64,000 nt of DNA, from positions 1,984,001-2,048,000 of the forward strand of contig NZ_JAUTAN010000001.1 in the NCBI RefSeq assembly GCF_030818655.1. Reading direction: 5' to 3'. This document shows, piece after piece, positions 1-8,802 of the stretch. The position numbers were made by a program, and so were the translations under genes. The notes beneath the pieces were generated by a model, which was given only the letters and a program-made list of their open reading frames with translations, ran no database searches and was not told the origin of the DNA. The DNA comes from Nocardioides zeae. Lineage in GTDB: Bacteria > Actinomycetota > Actinomycetes > Propionibacteriales > Nocardioidaceae. Position 1 is the first letter of the stretch, and each line of letters opens with the position of its first letter.

Positions 1-222
1 GCGCGTGGTCGGCGAGTAGGACGTGACGACCCGCTCGTCGGCGAGACGGTCGCGCACGTCCGGCGTGTCGGGGCAGACCCACACGCGGTCGCGGATCGTC
101 CACCACGGACGGAGGGCCAGGAGCTGCGCCAGGTGGCCGCCCTGGGTGCTGACCAGCAGGGCCTTCCCCCGCGGTCCGTCCCCGGGACGCGCTCGCGCGG
201 CCTCGGCGAGGAGTTCGGACAT
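1..222 (-). CDS. Alg14/PssD-like glycosyltransferase subunit, N-terminal part (cut by window edge)
   Basis: Reading the minus strand from ATG at 222 gives 74 codons open to the edge. The fragment contains LLVSTQGGHLAQLLALRPWW, the glycine-rich N-terminal nucleotide-sugar site typical of Alg14/PssD/EpsE proteins. These act with a second subunit to add the second sugar to an undecaprenyl-PP-linked saccharide in capsule or exopolysaccharide assembly. Its start overlaps the stop of the sugar transferase upstream (TGATG), so the two are cotranscribed. The family call rests on this short N-terminus only. Confidence 0.72.
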   Translation of the reverse strand, partial: MSELLAEAARARPGDGPRGKALLVSTQGGHLAQLLALRPWWTIRDRVWVCPDTPDVRDRLADERVVTSYSPTTR

Positions 223-1629
223 CAGTACGCTCCCTTCCCGCGCAGCACCGCGGAGACGGTGCGCGCACAGATGACGAGGTCACCCGCGATGGTGTGGTTG
301 TCGGTGTAGGTCAGGTCGAGGTCGACGCTGGTCGCCCACGAGAGGTCGGAACGGCCGCTCACCTGCCACAGCCCGGTGAGGCCCGGCTTCACCCGCAGGC
401 GCCGGCGCTCCGTCGCGTCGTACGCCGCGACCTCCTCCGGCAGCGCGGGGCGCGGGCCGACGAGGGACATCTGCCCCCGCACGACGTTCCAGAGCTGGGG
501 GAGCTCGTCCAGCCAGCGACGTACGGCGCAGGACGCGCCCCAGGCGGGTGACACGGGGGTCGGCTCGGATCTTGAAGAGCACGGCGTCGGAGTCGTTGAG
601 GTGCACGACGTCCGCCCGCACGACCTCGGCGTCGACGGTCATGGTGCGGAGCTTCAGCATGACGAAGGGCACGCCGTCCCGCCCCACGCGGAGCTGGCGG
701 AAGAACGCCGGGCCGGGGCTGTCCGCGCGGACCGCGACGGCGAGGACGAGCAGGACCGGGGCCACGAGCACCAGCGCGAGCGCGGCGACGACACGGTCGA
801 GGACGCCCTTGGCGACCGCGCGCGCCCGCGACGCCTGGGGCGGCGCCACGGACACGATCCCGCGCCCCGCCAGCCGACCGACGCCCATGCGGTGGGGCGC
901 CACCGGCGGCGCCGGGAAGCCGAGCGGGACACCCGTCGGCTGCAGCTCCCACGTCAGCCGGCGCAGGCCGTCCGTGCCCAGGCCGAGGCCCGGGTCGACC
1001 AGCACGATGTCGGCGTGCTTCTCGGCGACCTCGTGCGCCAGCGGGGCGTCGGTGAAGCGCGCGGCGCTGCCCACGACCCGGCCCGTGCGGCGCTCGACCG
1101 GGAGCCGACCCACGACGCGCACGTCGTGCTCGGTGGTGGTGACCGTGTCCAGGTCGTCCGGGTCCACGAGCACGACGGCCCGGGGCCGACCGCGGAGGAC
1201 ACCCGCGACGGCACGCGCCAGCACGACCGCCGCCACGAGCACGACGAGGGGGGCCACGGGCTCGCCCAGCTGCGCACCGGGCACGGCCAGGTCGACCAGC
1301 ACCAGCACGCCCAGCGCGACCAGCCCGGACGTCGCGACGCCCGCCAGGTCGGTGCTCGACAGCGCGGGGTGGGGACGGGTCACACCGACGATGCCGCGCG
1401 CGACGGCCCACGCGGCTCCCAGCACGAGCACCTCGTCCGCACCACCCCCGGCCGCGAGGACCCCGACGAGCACCATCGCGACCGACGCCACCTCCGCGCA
1501 TCGCGGGAGGGCGACCCGCCGCCGCAGCGCCACGGCTGCGGCGGGGGACGTGCCGACGCGCGTCCCGGTCGGGCCCGGCCTCGGGCGCGACGAGGCGACG
1601 TCGGCCGACGGTGCGAGTGCGCGAGGCAC
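222..1629 (-). pseudogene. Polyprenyl glycosylphosphotransferase (bacterial sugar transferase), frameshifted
   Basis: Membrane enzyme that transfers a sugar-1-phosphate to undecaprenyl phosphate, the first step of exopolysaccharide repeat assembly. The N-terminal half has several hydrophobic helices and a Rossmann-like central domain. The C-terminal domain shows DSPGPAFFRQLRVGRDG, FVMLKLRTM, LDELPQLWNVVRGQMSLVGP and KPGLTGLWQVSGRS, all hallmark motifs. GTG at 1629 is preceded by GAGGAAGGAG, so it is preferred to upstream in-frame codons. The frame breaks at 509-516, where CCAG is tandemly duplicated. Dropping four bases joins VLRRTSL directly to DELPQLW and restores a 467-residue protein of normal size. 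It is either a recent inactivation or a sequencing error. The stop overlaps the next gene's ATG. Confidence 0.85.
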
Positions 1630-1658
1630 GGCGGCTCCTTCCTCGGGATGTCGATCCA

Positions 1659-1677
1659 CTGGACTAGACCGGTCCAG
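1659..1677. promoter_or_regulatory. Palindrome CTGGAC-N7-GTCCAG upstream of the sugar transferase gene
   Basis: Perfect 6-bp arms with a 7-nt spacer lie 30 to 48 nt upstream of the GTG at 1629, in the region divergent from the TetR gene at 1804. Position and symmetry suggest an operator. Which protein binds is unknown; the adjacent TetR regulator is one candidate. The bases at 1710-1740 are unusually AT-rich for this genome and may hold promoter elements. Confidence 0.35.
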
Positions 1678-1803
1678 CGAACACCGTTCTCCCAAACGAA
1701 CAGGAGGCGCAAACGTGATGCGTGTTTCTTTTACCTTTCTCGTCGGGCACCGACCGGCTCGGCACCCCGCGCGGAGCCGGCCCGGCCCCGTAGGGTGAGG
1801 GGG

Positions 1804-2562
1804 ATGGACACCAGCACCGACCACTCGCCCGGAGAGGTGGCGACCGGATCCTCGGCCGCGCCCGACGGCGCTGCTGGGCTGTCGCGCCGGGACCGCCTCC
1901 GGATGGCCACGATCGAGGAGATCAAGGCGGCGGCCCGTGACCTGCTGCTCCCCCCGCCGGGCGGTGCCGACCTGTCGCTGCGGGCCGTGGCACGCGAGAT
2001 CGGCATGACGCCCTCGGCCATCTACCGCTACTTCGAGTCACGTCAGGACCTGATCGACGCGCTCGCCCGCGACGCGCTGGAGTCGGCCGGCGCCGCGCTC
2101 CGGGTCGCTGACGAGGCCGACTCGCGCGCGAGCGCGTTCGCGCGGGCCGTCACGCTGGCCTCGGCCTACCGACGCTGGTGCCTCGACCACCGGGCCGAGT
2201 TCGCGCTGGTGTTCCGCGACGGCCAGCAGACGGACGCCCTCCGCGTCGACACGATCGCCTTCTACAGCGTGCCGCTGCAGGTCCTGTCCGAGGAGCTCCG
2301 GGCCGACCGCATCCGGATCCCCGAGCACACCGACGCGCTGCCGACGGCGCGGCCCGACGTGCTCGAGCTCGCCGCCAACCTGGCCCCCGAGGGCATCGAG
2401 CCCGCGACGATGATCTACCTCGTCTCGGTGTGGGCCGCCGTCCACGGCTTCGTCTGCCTCGAGCTGTTCGGACACGTGCCGGCCATCCTCGAGGACCCCG
2501 AGGACGCGTTCGAGCACCACGTGCGCCTCGTGCTGCGGTCGGTGCTCGCCTTCGACTGCTGA
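1804..2562 (+). CDS. TetR/AcrR family transcriptional regulator with WHG-type ligand domain
   Basis: A 252-residue protein. Residues near 60-90 form the TetR helix-turn-helix (LSLRAVAREIGMTPSAIYRY, followed by FESRQDLIDALA). The C-terminal part with MIYLVSVWAAVHGFVCLELF matches the WHG-type TetR ligand-binding domain. ATG at 1804 follows GTGAGGGGG, a good ribosome site. The first 35 residues are a polar, Ser/Ala-rich extension before the helix-turn-helix. It is divergent from the exopolysaccharide genes; whether it controls them is not shown. Its ligand is unknown. Confidence 0.88.
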   Translation: MDTSTDHSPGEVATGSSAAPDGAAGLSRRDRLRMATIEEIKAAARDLLLPPPGGADLSLRAVAREIGMTPSAIYRYFESRQDLIDALARDALESAGAALRVADEADSRASAFARAVTLASAYRRWCLDHRAEFALVFRDGQQTDALRVDTIAFYSVPLQVLSEELRADRIRIPEHTDALPTARPDVLELAANLAPEGIEPATMIYLVSVWAAVHGFVCLELFGHVPAILEDPEDAFEHHVRLVLRSVLAFDC

Positions 2563-2592
2563 CGGGCCGGTCGGGGAGCCTGACCGTTCCGG

Positions 2593-3486
2593 TCAGTGGT
2601 GGCGCGGCGCGCGGGGGAAGCCCAGGGCGACCTGCACGGCCGCGGAGAGGGCGGCCTGCGCCTGGCGGAGGTCGGGCGAGGTCTCGTCGCCGACCAGGGT
2701 GAGCAGCCACTGACGCGCGTCGAGGTCGTAGCCGCCCGCCGCGACCAGCGTCTCGAGGTCGCCCCAGGACTCCAGGATCTGTGCGACCTCGGAGTCCTCA
2801 CCACGCCACGCGACGACCGAACCGCCCTCGAGGGCCGTGGAGGTCAGGGACGAGCGCCAGGTGATCTCCGGCGAGGCACCGGTGCGGCGCAGCCAGCCCC
2901 GGGCGCCCGCCACGCTCTCGCGCCGGCGGACGCTGCTCGTCACGGTCTCCATGGCCCAGTCACCCGTCCGGCGACCGAGGCACCAGGCCGCCGCGTCGAG
3001 CCGCGAGGCGAAGCGGTTGCCGACCATGGCCAGACGGTCCACGAGCGGCGCGACGACCATGTCGTCGAGGTCGTGGAGGCTGCGCTCGAGGGCGTCGACG
3101 ACATCGGCCTGGGGCAACGGCGCCGGCGCGGGTCGGACCTCGTCCCGGGATGCACGCTCGAGGGCCTCCAGGATGCCGACGGCGAGCCGCCGCTCGAGGG
3201 TCGTGAAGTCACGCCCGACCCGACGCAGCACCAGGTCGACGGGCCGCCCCGCCGGGTCGACGTGCCGCACCACGAGCAGGTCGCCGGCCTCGGCCTCGGG
3301 TGGGGCACCTCCGGGACGGACCTGCACGGGCGGTGCGTCGGGGGGGCTCCCGGCGGGGGGCGCGGGGTCCGGCGACGACCGCGTCAGCACCACGACGTGG
3401 TCGACCTCGAGCGCTCCGCGCAGCGTGCGCTCGACGAGGCCCGCCCACTCCGTGACGCGACGTGGCGTCGTCCTGCTCTGTCTCAC
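2593..3486 (-). CDS. Hypothetical protein, possibly with a GAF-like N-terminal half
   Basis: I do not recognise this 297-residue protein. GTG at 3486 is chosen because AGGAGAG lies just upstream. The first half has a hydrophobic strand (DHVVVLTR), a proline-rich stretch, then LLVVRHVDPAGRPVDLVLRR and DFTTLERRLAVGILEALERA. The last piece resembles the end of GAF sensor domains of LuxR-type regulators, but no DNA-binding domain follows. The second half is mainly charged helices ending in ALSAAVQVALGFPRAPRHH. It is tail-to-tail with the TetR gene. The upstream gap 3487-3715 has a lower-GC stretch at about 3640-3715 that could hold its promoter. Confidence 0.6.
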   Translation of the reverse strand: MRQSRTTPRRVTEWAGLVERTLRGALEVDHVVVLTRSSPDPAPPAGSPPDAPPVQVRPGGAPPEAEAGDLLVVRHVDPAGRPVDLVLRRVGRDFTTLERRLAVGILEALERASRDEVRPAPAPLPQADVVDALERSLHDLDDMVVAPLVDRLAMVGNRFASRLDAAAWCLGRRTGDWAMETVTSSVRRRESVAGARGWLRRTGASPEITWRSSLTSTALEGGSVVAWRGEDSEVAQILESWGDLETLVAAGGYDLDARQWLLTLVGDETSPDLRQAQAALSAAVQVALGFPRAPRHH

Positions 3487-3715
3487 GGTGGTGCTCTCCT
3501 GCCGTTCTCGCGCCTCCGGCGGTTGTTCCGCCGACCGTCGGCTCCGTCCGGGCTGTCGCACCGCGCCCGTGGTGGGAGCGCAGGGCTCAGCTGAACGCCG
3601 AGAACCGAGCCAGCCGCCACCGATCGGGGGACGGCCACCTGATGAACGAGAGTTCCGCTACCGCGTCACCATCTCGAAAGAAAGTGCGGCGCAGATCACT
3701 CGCTCGCGATGATAC

Positions 3716-4317
3716 TCAACGGTTGAAGCGTTGCTGGGCCTGCTCGAGGCCCTCCGTCACCAGGCACTCCACCGCGTCCGCGGCGTCACCGACCTGGAAC
3801 GGCAGCTCCTTCTGCTCCGTGCGCGAGTAGTCCGCGAGCACGAAGTCGGCCACCTCCTGGCGGCCCGGAGGGCGACCGATCCCGGCACGTACCCGGTGGA
3901 AGTCACCCGTGCCGAGCGACGACCGCATCGACTTCAGGCCGTTGTGCCCGTTGTCGCCGCCACCCAGCTTGAGGCGCAGGGTGCCGAAGGCGATGTCGAG
4001 CTCGTCGTGCACGCGGCGACGACGCGCTCCGGCGCGATCTTGTAGAACGTGGTGAGCGCCTTGACCGGGCCGCCGACCTCGTTCATGTAGGACCGCGGTT
4101 TCGCGAGGACGACCCGGGGGCCGGGGCTCCCCGGGGCACCGACGCGTCCCTCGACGACGTCGGCGCGCCCCGTCTTGTGGGCGCGGAACCGGCTCCCCCA
4201 CCGCTGGGCGAGCTCGTCGACGACGAGGTAGCCCACGTTGTGCCGGTTGCCGGCATACGAAGGGCCGGGATTGCCCAGCCCGACGACCAGCCACACCTCG
4301 GTGGACGTGTCGGACAT
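3716..4317 (-). CDS. pth: Peptidyl-tRNA hydrolase, frameshifted in this sequence
   Basis: Releases tRNA from prematurely dropped peptidyl-tRNA and is normally essential. The N-terminal frame begins [19 protein letters not shown] and carries the catalytic histidine in NRHNVG and the MNEVGGPV segment. The rest, including the catalytic aspartate in [21 protein letters not shown] and DFVLADYS, continues in another frame. The break is at 4013-4014, where two extra bases (a repeated CG) lie between ERVVA and VHDELD. The span is 602 nt; without two bases it encodes 199 residues, normal for Pth. Given the gene's importance, a sequencing error is the likeliest reason. It lies 61 nt downstream of rplY, the arrangement usual in actinobacteria. 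Confidence 0.9.
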
Positions 4318-4378
4318 GCGGCAACCCCGGCCTCTCGTGTCGTGCTGGTGCCGGCCCGTGGTGACGGGCCGGCGGGGA

Positions 4379-5041
4379 TCACTCCTCGTCGGTGGACGCG
4401 TCGGCGTCGGCGTCGCCCTCGGCGTCGGCCTCCGGCTCGTCGCGCTCGATGCCGACCTCGGCCTCGGCCTCGGCCAGCTCGGCCTCGACCTCCTCGGCGG
4501 TCGCCGCAGCCGTCACGTTGACGACGAGCACGTCGGCCTCGGTGACGAGCGTCGAGCCGGACGGGAGCTGGAGGTCGGCGGCGGTGATCTGCGTGCCCGC
4601 CTCGGCACCCTCGACGGAGACCTCGATGGCCTCGGGGATGTGGGTGGCCTCGGCCTCGAGCTGGACGGTGGCGTTCTCCGTGACGACGAGCGTCTCCGGA
4701 GCGGCCTCGCCGACCACGGTGACGGGGACGTCGACGGTGACCTTCTCGCCGCGCTTGACGGCCACGAAGTCGACGTGCTCGATGACGCGACGCAGCGGGT
4801 CCACCTGGATGTGCTTGGTGAGCGCCAGCTGCACGGTGCCGTCGACGTCGAGCTCGAGCAGCGCGTTGGCGCCGCCGTGCTTGAGGGCGAGCATCGTCTG
4901 GTGGCCCGGGAGGGTCACGTGGATGGGGTCGATCCCGTTGCCGTAGACCACGGCCGGGATCTTGTTCTCGCGACGGATGCGGCGCGCGGCGCCCTTGCCG
5001 AACTCGCTGCGGACCTCGGCGGCGATCTTCTCGCTGGACAT
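4379..5041 (-). CDS. rplY: 50S ribosomal protein L25/general stress protein Ctc
   Basis: A 220-residue long-form L25 (Ctc/TL5 type) that binds 5S rRNA. The N-terminal domain shows [20 protein letters not shown], then PAVVYG and [16 protein letters not shown]. The C-terminal TL5-like beta domain follows ([15 protein letters not shown] onward), then a strongly acidic Asp/Glu/Ala tail. ATG at 5041 is preceded by GAGGAGT; upstream in-frame ATG codons lack a comparable ribosome site. The next gene downstream is pth. Confidence 0.96.
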   Translation of the reverse strand: MSSEKIAAEVRSEFGKGAARRIRRENKIPAVVYGNGIDPIHVTLPGHQTMLALKHGGANALLELDVDGTVQLALTKHIQVDPLRRVIEHVDFVAVKRGEKVTVDVPVTVVGEAAPETLVVTENATVQLEAEATHIPEAIEVSVEGAEAGTQITAADLQLPSGSTLVTEADVLVVNVTAAATAEEVEAELAEAEAEVGIERDEPEADAEGDADADASTDEE

Positions 5042-5212
5042 GGGGTGACTCCTCGTCGGACTTCGTCTGCGGCACCGCGAGGTGCCAGGTCGGTCGCGCC
5101 ACGGCAGCACAGCGCGGCGAACCAGAGGTCCGGCCGGCCCTGTCGATCACGGAACCCGGAGGTTCCCTCGCCGAGGCAACCGCAGGAGTGTAGCGACGTC
5201 GCGGCGGGCGGG
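5042..5212 (-). promoter_or_regulatory. Candidate promoter and leader of rplY
   Basis: On the minus strand the hexamer TACACT at 5192-5187 resembles an actinobacterial -10 box and would give a leader of about 140 nt before the rplY ATG. No convincing -35 is visible. A small hairpin GGAACC-N4-GGTTCC (5151-5166) lies in the leader. Beyond 5212 the intergenic space is filled by the repeat element and minisatellite listed next. Confidence 0.3.
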
Positions 5213-5310
5213 GCAAAACGCGGACCGGGCCGAGACCCGGTGGGAGAAAACGCGGACCCGGAGCCGCGACACGCCGAACCCGGGAGCCGATCGTTCCGCG
5301 TTCTCCTCGC
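5213..5310 (+). repeat. Copy A of a dispersed intergenic inverted-repeat element
   Basis: Contains a left arm GGGAGAAAACGCGGAC (5242-5257), core GCGACACGCC (5266-5275) and right arm TCCGCGTTCTCCTC (5295-5308). Core and arm spacing are almost the same as in copies at 14709-14860 and 48098-48163. A second left arm (AAAACGCGGACC, 5215-5226) lies outside. This copy sits between two minus-strand genes, kinase 3' end and rplY 5' end, so it is not simply a convergent terminator. Function unknown. Confidence 0.75.
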
Positions 5311-5312
5311 CC

Positions 5313-5402
5313 GGTGCGCCCGGCCCGCCCGGTGCGCCCGGCCCGCCCGGTGCGCCCGGCCCGCCCGGTGCGCCCGGCCCGCCCGGTGCGCCCGGTGCGC
5401 CC
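5313..5402. repeat. GC-rich minisatellite, 18-bp unit
   Basis: Four perfect tandem copies of GGTGCGCCCGGCCCGCCC (5313-5384) are followed by two 9-bp half units GGTGCGCCC (5385-5402). It lies directly beside repeat copy A, between the kinase stop and rplY. The open frames crossing it encode Gly/Arg/Ala/His repeats on one strand and Pro-rich repeats on the other; these are composition artefacts, not genes. Confidence 0.9.
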
Positions 5403-5455
5403 GGCCCGCGCGCTCGTCCCCCCGGTGCCGCACGGACGGTCCCGCGCCGTACCCC

Positions 5456-7507
5456 TCAGCGGCTCACGGTCACGACGGCCGGAGCGCTCTCGAGCGCACC
5501 GAGGACGGCCGACACCTCGCACCGGGCGGAGGGCTGCTCGGCGAGCAGGCCCCCCGAGGCCTGGGGCGCGAGCGCCGCACAGGCGCGGAGGGTCGGGGGT
5601 CCGCCGCCGAGCTGGCGCGCGGCGTCCGTCAGGGCGGCCGTGCCGGTGGCGCCGCTGTCGTAGACCGGCTCCGCGCCCCCCGCGAACACGACGTCGACGA
5701 GCACGTCGACCGACTCCCCCTGCGTGACCGCCCCGCGGTCCACCCGCAGCTCGATCCCACGGGTCTGCTGCAGCGGGAACGCCAGCCGGTTGTTGGACGC
5801 GTCGGCCAGCGCGGCGTCCAGGTCCGACCGGGCCTCCTCCTCCCACCGCTGCAGGGCGTCGGCCTCCGTCCCGAGGTCGAGCTCCAGCTCCGCCGCCACC
5901 GTGGTCTGCGACCCGCTGAGCGGCACCTGCACCCGCCAGGCACACGCCTGCTGCACGCCGGCGTCGGTCGGCGCGAGGTCGGCCTCCACGCCGGGGTCCC
6001 AGCTCACCCCCGAGCGCGGGCAGCCGCCGGACGCCGCGGCCGGCAGGAAGGTCAGCAGGGTCACCGCGTCGCGCGACTCCCCCGGACGCGTCGGCAGGGT
6101 CACCGTGAGCTCGACGTCGACCGTGCGGTTCTGGGGGTCGTACGCCGCGGCGCGGCTCGTGGTGAGACCGCTGGGGTACGACGCGGGTGGCGACTGCTCC
6201 CGCTGCACGGGCAGCGCGGCCCGTGCCTCGGTCCCGGCGCCCGGGTCGGGCTCGCCGCCGCTCCGCACGATCTGGAGGACGAGGCCCGCGACGACGACGA
6301 GCGAGACGGCCACGACCAGCACGAGGGCCCAGGTCGGCACCCGGGACCCGGCGGCGTGGGCCCGACGACCGGCCGACCGCTCCGCCGGGGGCAGGCCGGC
6401 GGTCGGGGGCAGGCCGACGGTCGGCGGCGCCGCCGCGGCGCCGGGAGGGGCCGACACGGCCGCCGCAGCCGCTGCGGGCACCGGACCGGGCAGCACCGGC
6501 CGCAGCTCGGTGCCTCCGGTGGGGACACCGGCCGGCGTCTCCACGGCATCCTCGCCCGTGGCCCCCCGGCCGTCGTCCACGACGGCCGGGCCGACGTGGT
6601 GCCGCACCACGGTGCGCTGCGCGGTGTTCCACGACACCGGCTCGGACTGGGCGGGCAGGGCCGGGGCGTCGAGCGCGTCGTCGGGCAGGTCGCGCAGCGC
6701 CTGGGCGGTGGCGGCGGCCGACAGCCTCGTGGCGGGGTCCTTCGCCAGGGTGATGGCGAGGACCGTCCACAGCAACGGGTGCACCGGGAGCGCGGGCGGC
6801 TCGACCGTGACGTGGCGGTTACCGATCGTGTGGACGGTGCCCTTGCCGGCGAACGGCGTGCGGCCCGCGAGCAGCTCGTAGAGCAGCACGCCCGCGGCGT
6901 ACACGTCGGAGGCGGGGCTGAACCGGCCGTACTGGAACAGCTCCGGCGGCATGTAGCCCGGGGTGCCGATGAGCCCGGTGGCCTGCACGGTCGACTCCTG
7001 CGCGAGGCGGGCGATGCCGAAGTCGGAGAGCCGCACGCCGCTCCCGTCGCCCGGCACGCCGCCCTCGAGCAGCACGTTGTCGGGCTTGATGTCGCGGTGC
7101 AGGAAGTTGGCCGCGTGGGCGGCCGCGAGGGCGTCCAGCACGGCGCAGGTGACCAGCACGGCCTCCCGCGCCGGCAGCGTGCCGACCTCGCGGAGGTGGC
7201 GCCGCAGGTCGCGTCCCTCGACGAGGTCCATGACGATCGCGAGGTCGGTGCCCTCGACGACGAGGTCGCGCACCTGCACGATCCGCGGGTGCCTCAGGTT
7301 GAGCAGGATCGAGCGCTCCTGGATGAAGCGACCGACGATGTCCGCGTCGTACACGTAGGTCTCGCGCAGCAGCTTCGCCGCGACGTGCTGGCCCGTCGTG
7401 CGGTCGACGGCGCGCCAGACCTCGCCCATGGCTCCCGCGCCGAGCCGCTCGCGCAGCTCGTAGCGGCTGCCCAGAGCCCGCGGGCTCCCCTCCTCCACCG
7501 ACCTCAC
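5456..7507 (-). CDS. Transmembrane Ser/Thr protein kinase with a novel extracytoplasmic domain
   Basis: A 683-residue PknB-type kinase. Glycine loop LGAGAMGEVW (22-31), lysine 45 (VAAKLL), catalytic HRDIKPDN (137-144), DFG (162-164) and the GTPGYMPPE activation segment are all present, so it should be active. A Pro/Ala-rich linker leads to one membrane helix at about 391-414. About 270 residues follow outside the cell, with no PASTA repeats that I can see and four cysteines (two pairs likely). GTG at 7507 overlaps the stop of the upstream binding lipoprotein (GTGA), so the kinase and the lipoprotein are translationally coupled. The external domain may contact that lipoprotein; this is inference. 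Confidence 0.93.
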   Translation of the reverse strand: MRSVEEGSPRALGSRYELRERLGAGAMGEVWRAVDRTTGQHVAAKLLRETYVYDADIVGRFIQERSILLNLRHPRIVQVRDLVVEGTDLAIVMDLVEGRDLRRHLREVGTLPAREAVLVTCAVLDALAAAHAANFLHRDIKPDNVLLEGGVPGDGSGVRLSDFGIARLAQESTVQATGLIGTPGYMPPELFQYGRFSPASDVYAAGVLLYELLAGRTPFAGKGTVHTIGNRHVTVEPPALPVHPLLWTVLAITLAKDPATRLSAAATAQALRDLPDDALDAPALPAQSEPVSWNTAQRTVVRHHVGPAVVDDGRGATGEDAVETPAGVPTGGTELRPVLPGPVPAAAAAAVSAPPGAAAAPPTVGLPPTAGLPPAERSAGRRAHAAGSRVPTWALVLVVAVSLVVVAGLVLQIVRSGGEPDPGAGTEARAALPVQREQSPPASYPSGLTTSRAAAYDPQNRTVDVELTVTLPTRPGESRDAVTLLTFLPAAASGGCPRSGVSWDPGVEADLAPTDAGVQQACAWRVQVPLSGSQTTVAAELELDLGTEADALQRWEEEARSDLDAALADASNNRLAFPLQQTRGIELRVDRGAVTQGESVDVLVDVVFAGGAEPVYDSGATGTAALTDAARQLGGGPPTLRACAALAPQASGGLLAEQPSARCEVSAVLGALESAPAVVTVSR

Positions 7508-8802
7508 GCCCCCGTGGGGACGGCGAGCCAGTACAGGTGCTGCGTCTCGGGGGCCCCGGTGGTGACGACGCTGCGGACGCCCGGGTCCTGGGTCGTCGAC
7601 GTCAGGGCCACCACGGCGTCGTCGGGCAGGGCCTGCTGCGTGGCGAAGGACAGGGCGGGCCCGGCCAGGCCGTCACCCGGGTCGAGCCACAGCGCGGGCA
7701 GTGCCCCCGCGACGTCCGCGGGGGCGCCGCTGCCGGCGGCCTCGACGGCGCGCACGAGGGCGACGACCGCGTCATGGCTCGCGAGGTCGGCGTCGGCCCC
7801 GTTGACGTCGAACGGACGGCCGAGCACGTCGACCGCGTCGGTGTCGGCGGTCAGGGACCGCAGCGCGGCGAAGTACGCCGCCGCGCTCTCCCCCGCCGCA
7901 CCCTCGGCCAGCGTCGTGGCGTCGCCGGCGTCGGGACCCACCGTGAGGAACGGGGCGGACAGCACGCCGCCGCTGTCGGCGAGCACGTCCGCGAAGACCG
8001 GGCTGAGCGCGTCGGGGGTGAGCACGACGGGCACGTCGGCCACCGTCTGGATGCCCTGGACGAACCGCGCCTGGTCGGCCGCGGCGCCCGCCAGCACGAC
8101 GCTGTCGATCGCCCGCTCGTCCACGGCGTCGGCGACCGCCGTGACGGCGGCCCCGACGCCGTCGGCCCCGAAGGTGGCGGCGCGCGCCCCTTCCACCTGG
8201 GGTTCCTCCGCGTCACCGATGGTGAGCACGAGGGGACGGGAGGCCGCGACCGCCGCGAGCGCCTCGCCCATCCCCGCGTCGACGGCGCTCGTCGACGGCG
8301 CCGTGCTCCAGGTGGTCGCGGGCAGGCCGCTCCCGCCGAGGTACGGCGCGACGACCGGCACGCCGGCCTCGGCGGCCCGCTCGAGCGCGGCGGTCGTGTG
8401 GCTGCCGGACGTGCCCAGCACGATCCCGCTGACGCCGGCGTCGACGAGCTCCTCGACGACGGCCACCGCCCCCTCGGCGGTGCCGCGGTCGTCACGGCCG
8501 AGCACCTCGACGTCGACCCCGCCGTCCGCCAGGCGACGCTGGGCGACCATCGCGCCCTGCGCGAGCGGCAGCACGTCGGTGCCCTCGGCGCCGGAGCCGA
8601 CCGAGCTCACCACGACGCCGATGCGCACCGGCCCGTCGACCTCGGCCGCGAGCGCGACCTGGGCCGGCGGCACCGGCTCCACCTCGACCGCGTCGTCCTC
8701 GCCCTCGTCGTCGCTGCAGGCCGCCAGCGGCAGCACGAGGAGCGTCGCGGCCAGCGCGGCCACGGCACGCCGGTGCCGGGACCCGTGCGCCACGGACCTC
8801 AC
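7504..8802 (-). CDS. Periplasmic-binding-protein-type lipoprotein (Leu/Ile/Val or amino-acid receptor fold)
   Basis: 432 residues. A signal peptide ends in the lipobox LPLAAC (acylated Cys29). The mature part starts with an acidic linker, then VRIGVVVSSVGSGAEGTDVLPLAQG, VEVLGRDDRG and GVSGIVLGTSGSHTTAAL. These match the Peripla_BP_6 family of ABC-transporter receptors and related sensor domains. No ABC permease or ATPase genes are adjacent. The gene overlaps both neighbours by 4 nt (GTGA), lying between a large secreted protein and a transmembrane kinase. A sensory rather than transport role is inferred. The ligand is unknown. Confidence 0.85.
   Translation of the reverse strand: MRSVAHGSRHRRAVAALAATLLVLPLAACSDDEGEDDAVEVEPVPPAQVALAAEVDGPVRIGVVVSSVGSGAEGTDVLPLAQGAMVAQRRLADGGVDVEVLGRDDRGTAEGAVAVVEELVDAGVSGIVLGTSGSHTTAALERAAEAGVPVVAPYLGGSGLPATTWSTAPSTSAVDAGMGEALAAVAASRPLVLTIGDAEEPQVEGARAATFGADGVGAAVTAVADAVDERAIDSVVLAGAAADQARFVQGIQTVADVPVVLTPDALSPVFADVLADSGGVLSAPFLTVGPDAGDATTLAEGAAGESAAAYFAALRSLTADTDAVDVLGRPFDVNGADADLASHDAVVALVRAVEAAGSGAPADVAGALPALWLDPGDGLAGPALSFATQQALPDDAVVALTSTTQDPGVRSVVTTGAPETQHLYWLAVPTGA

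Noticed and set aside
3487..3715. Small gene in the gap upstream of the unknown protein
   Set aside because: Short frames exist but none has a ribosome site or protein-like composition; it is better read as a promoter region.
5313..5402. CRISPR-like array
   Set aside because: Units are directly adjacent without spacers and no cas gene is present.
5313..5433. Gly/Arg/His or Pro repeat proteins over the minisatellite
   Set aside because: They arise from translating the 18-bp repeat in several frames; no ribosome site or conserved sequence.
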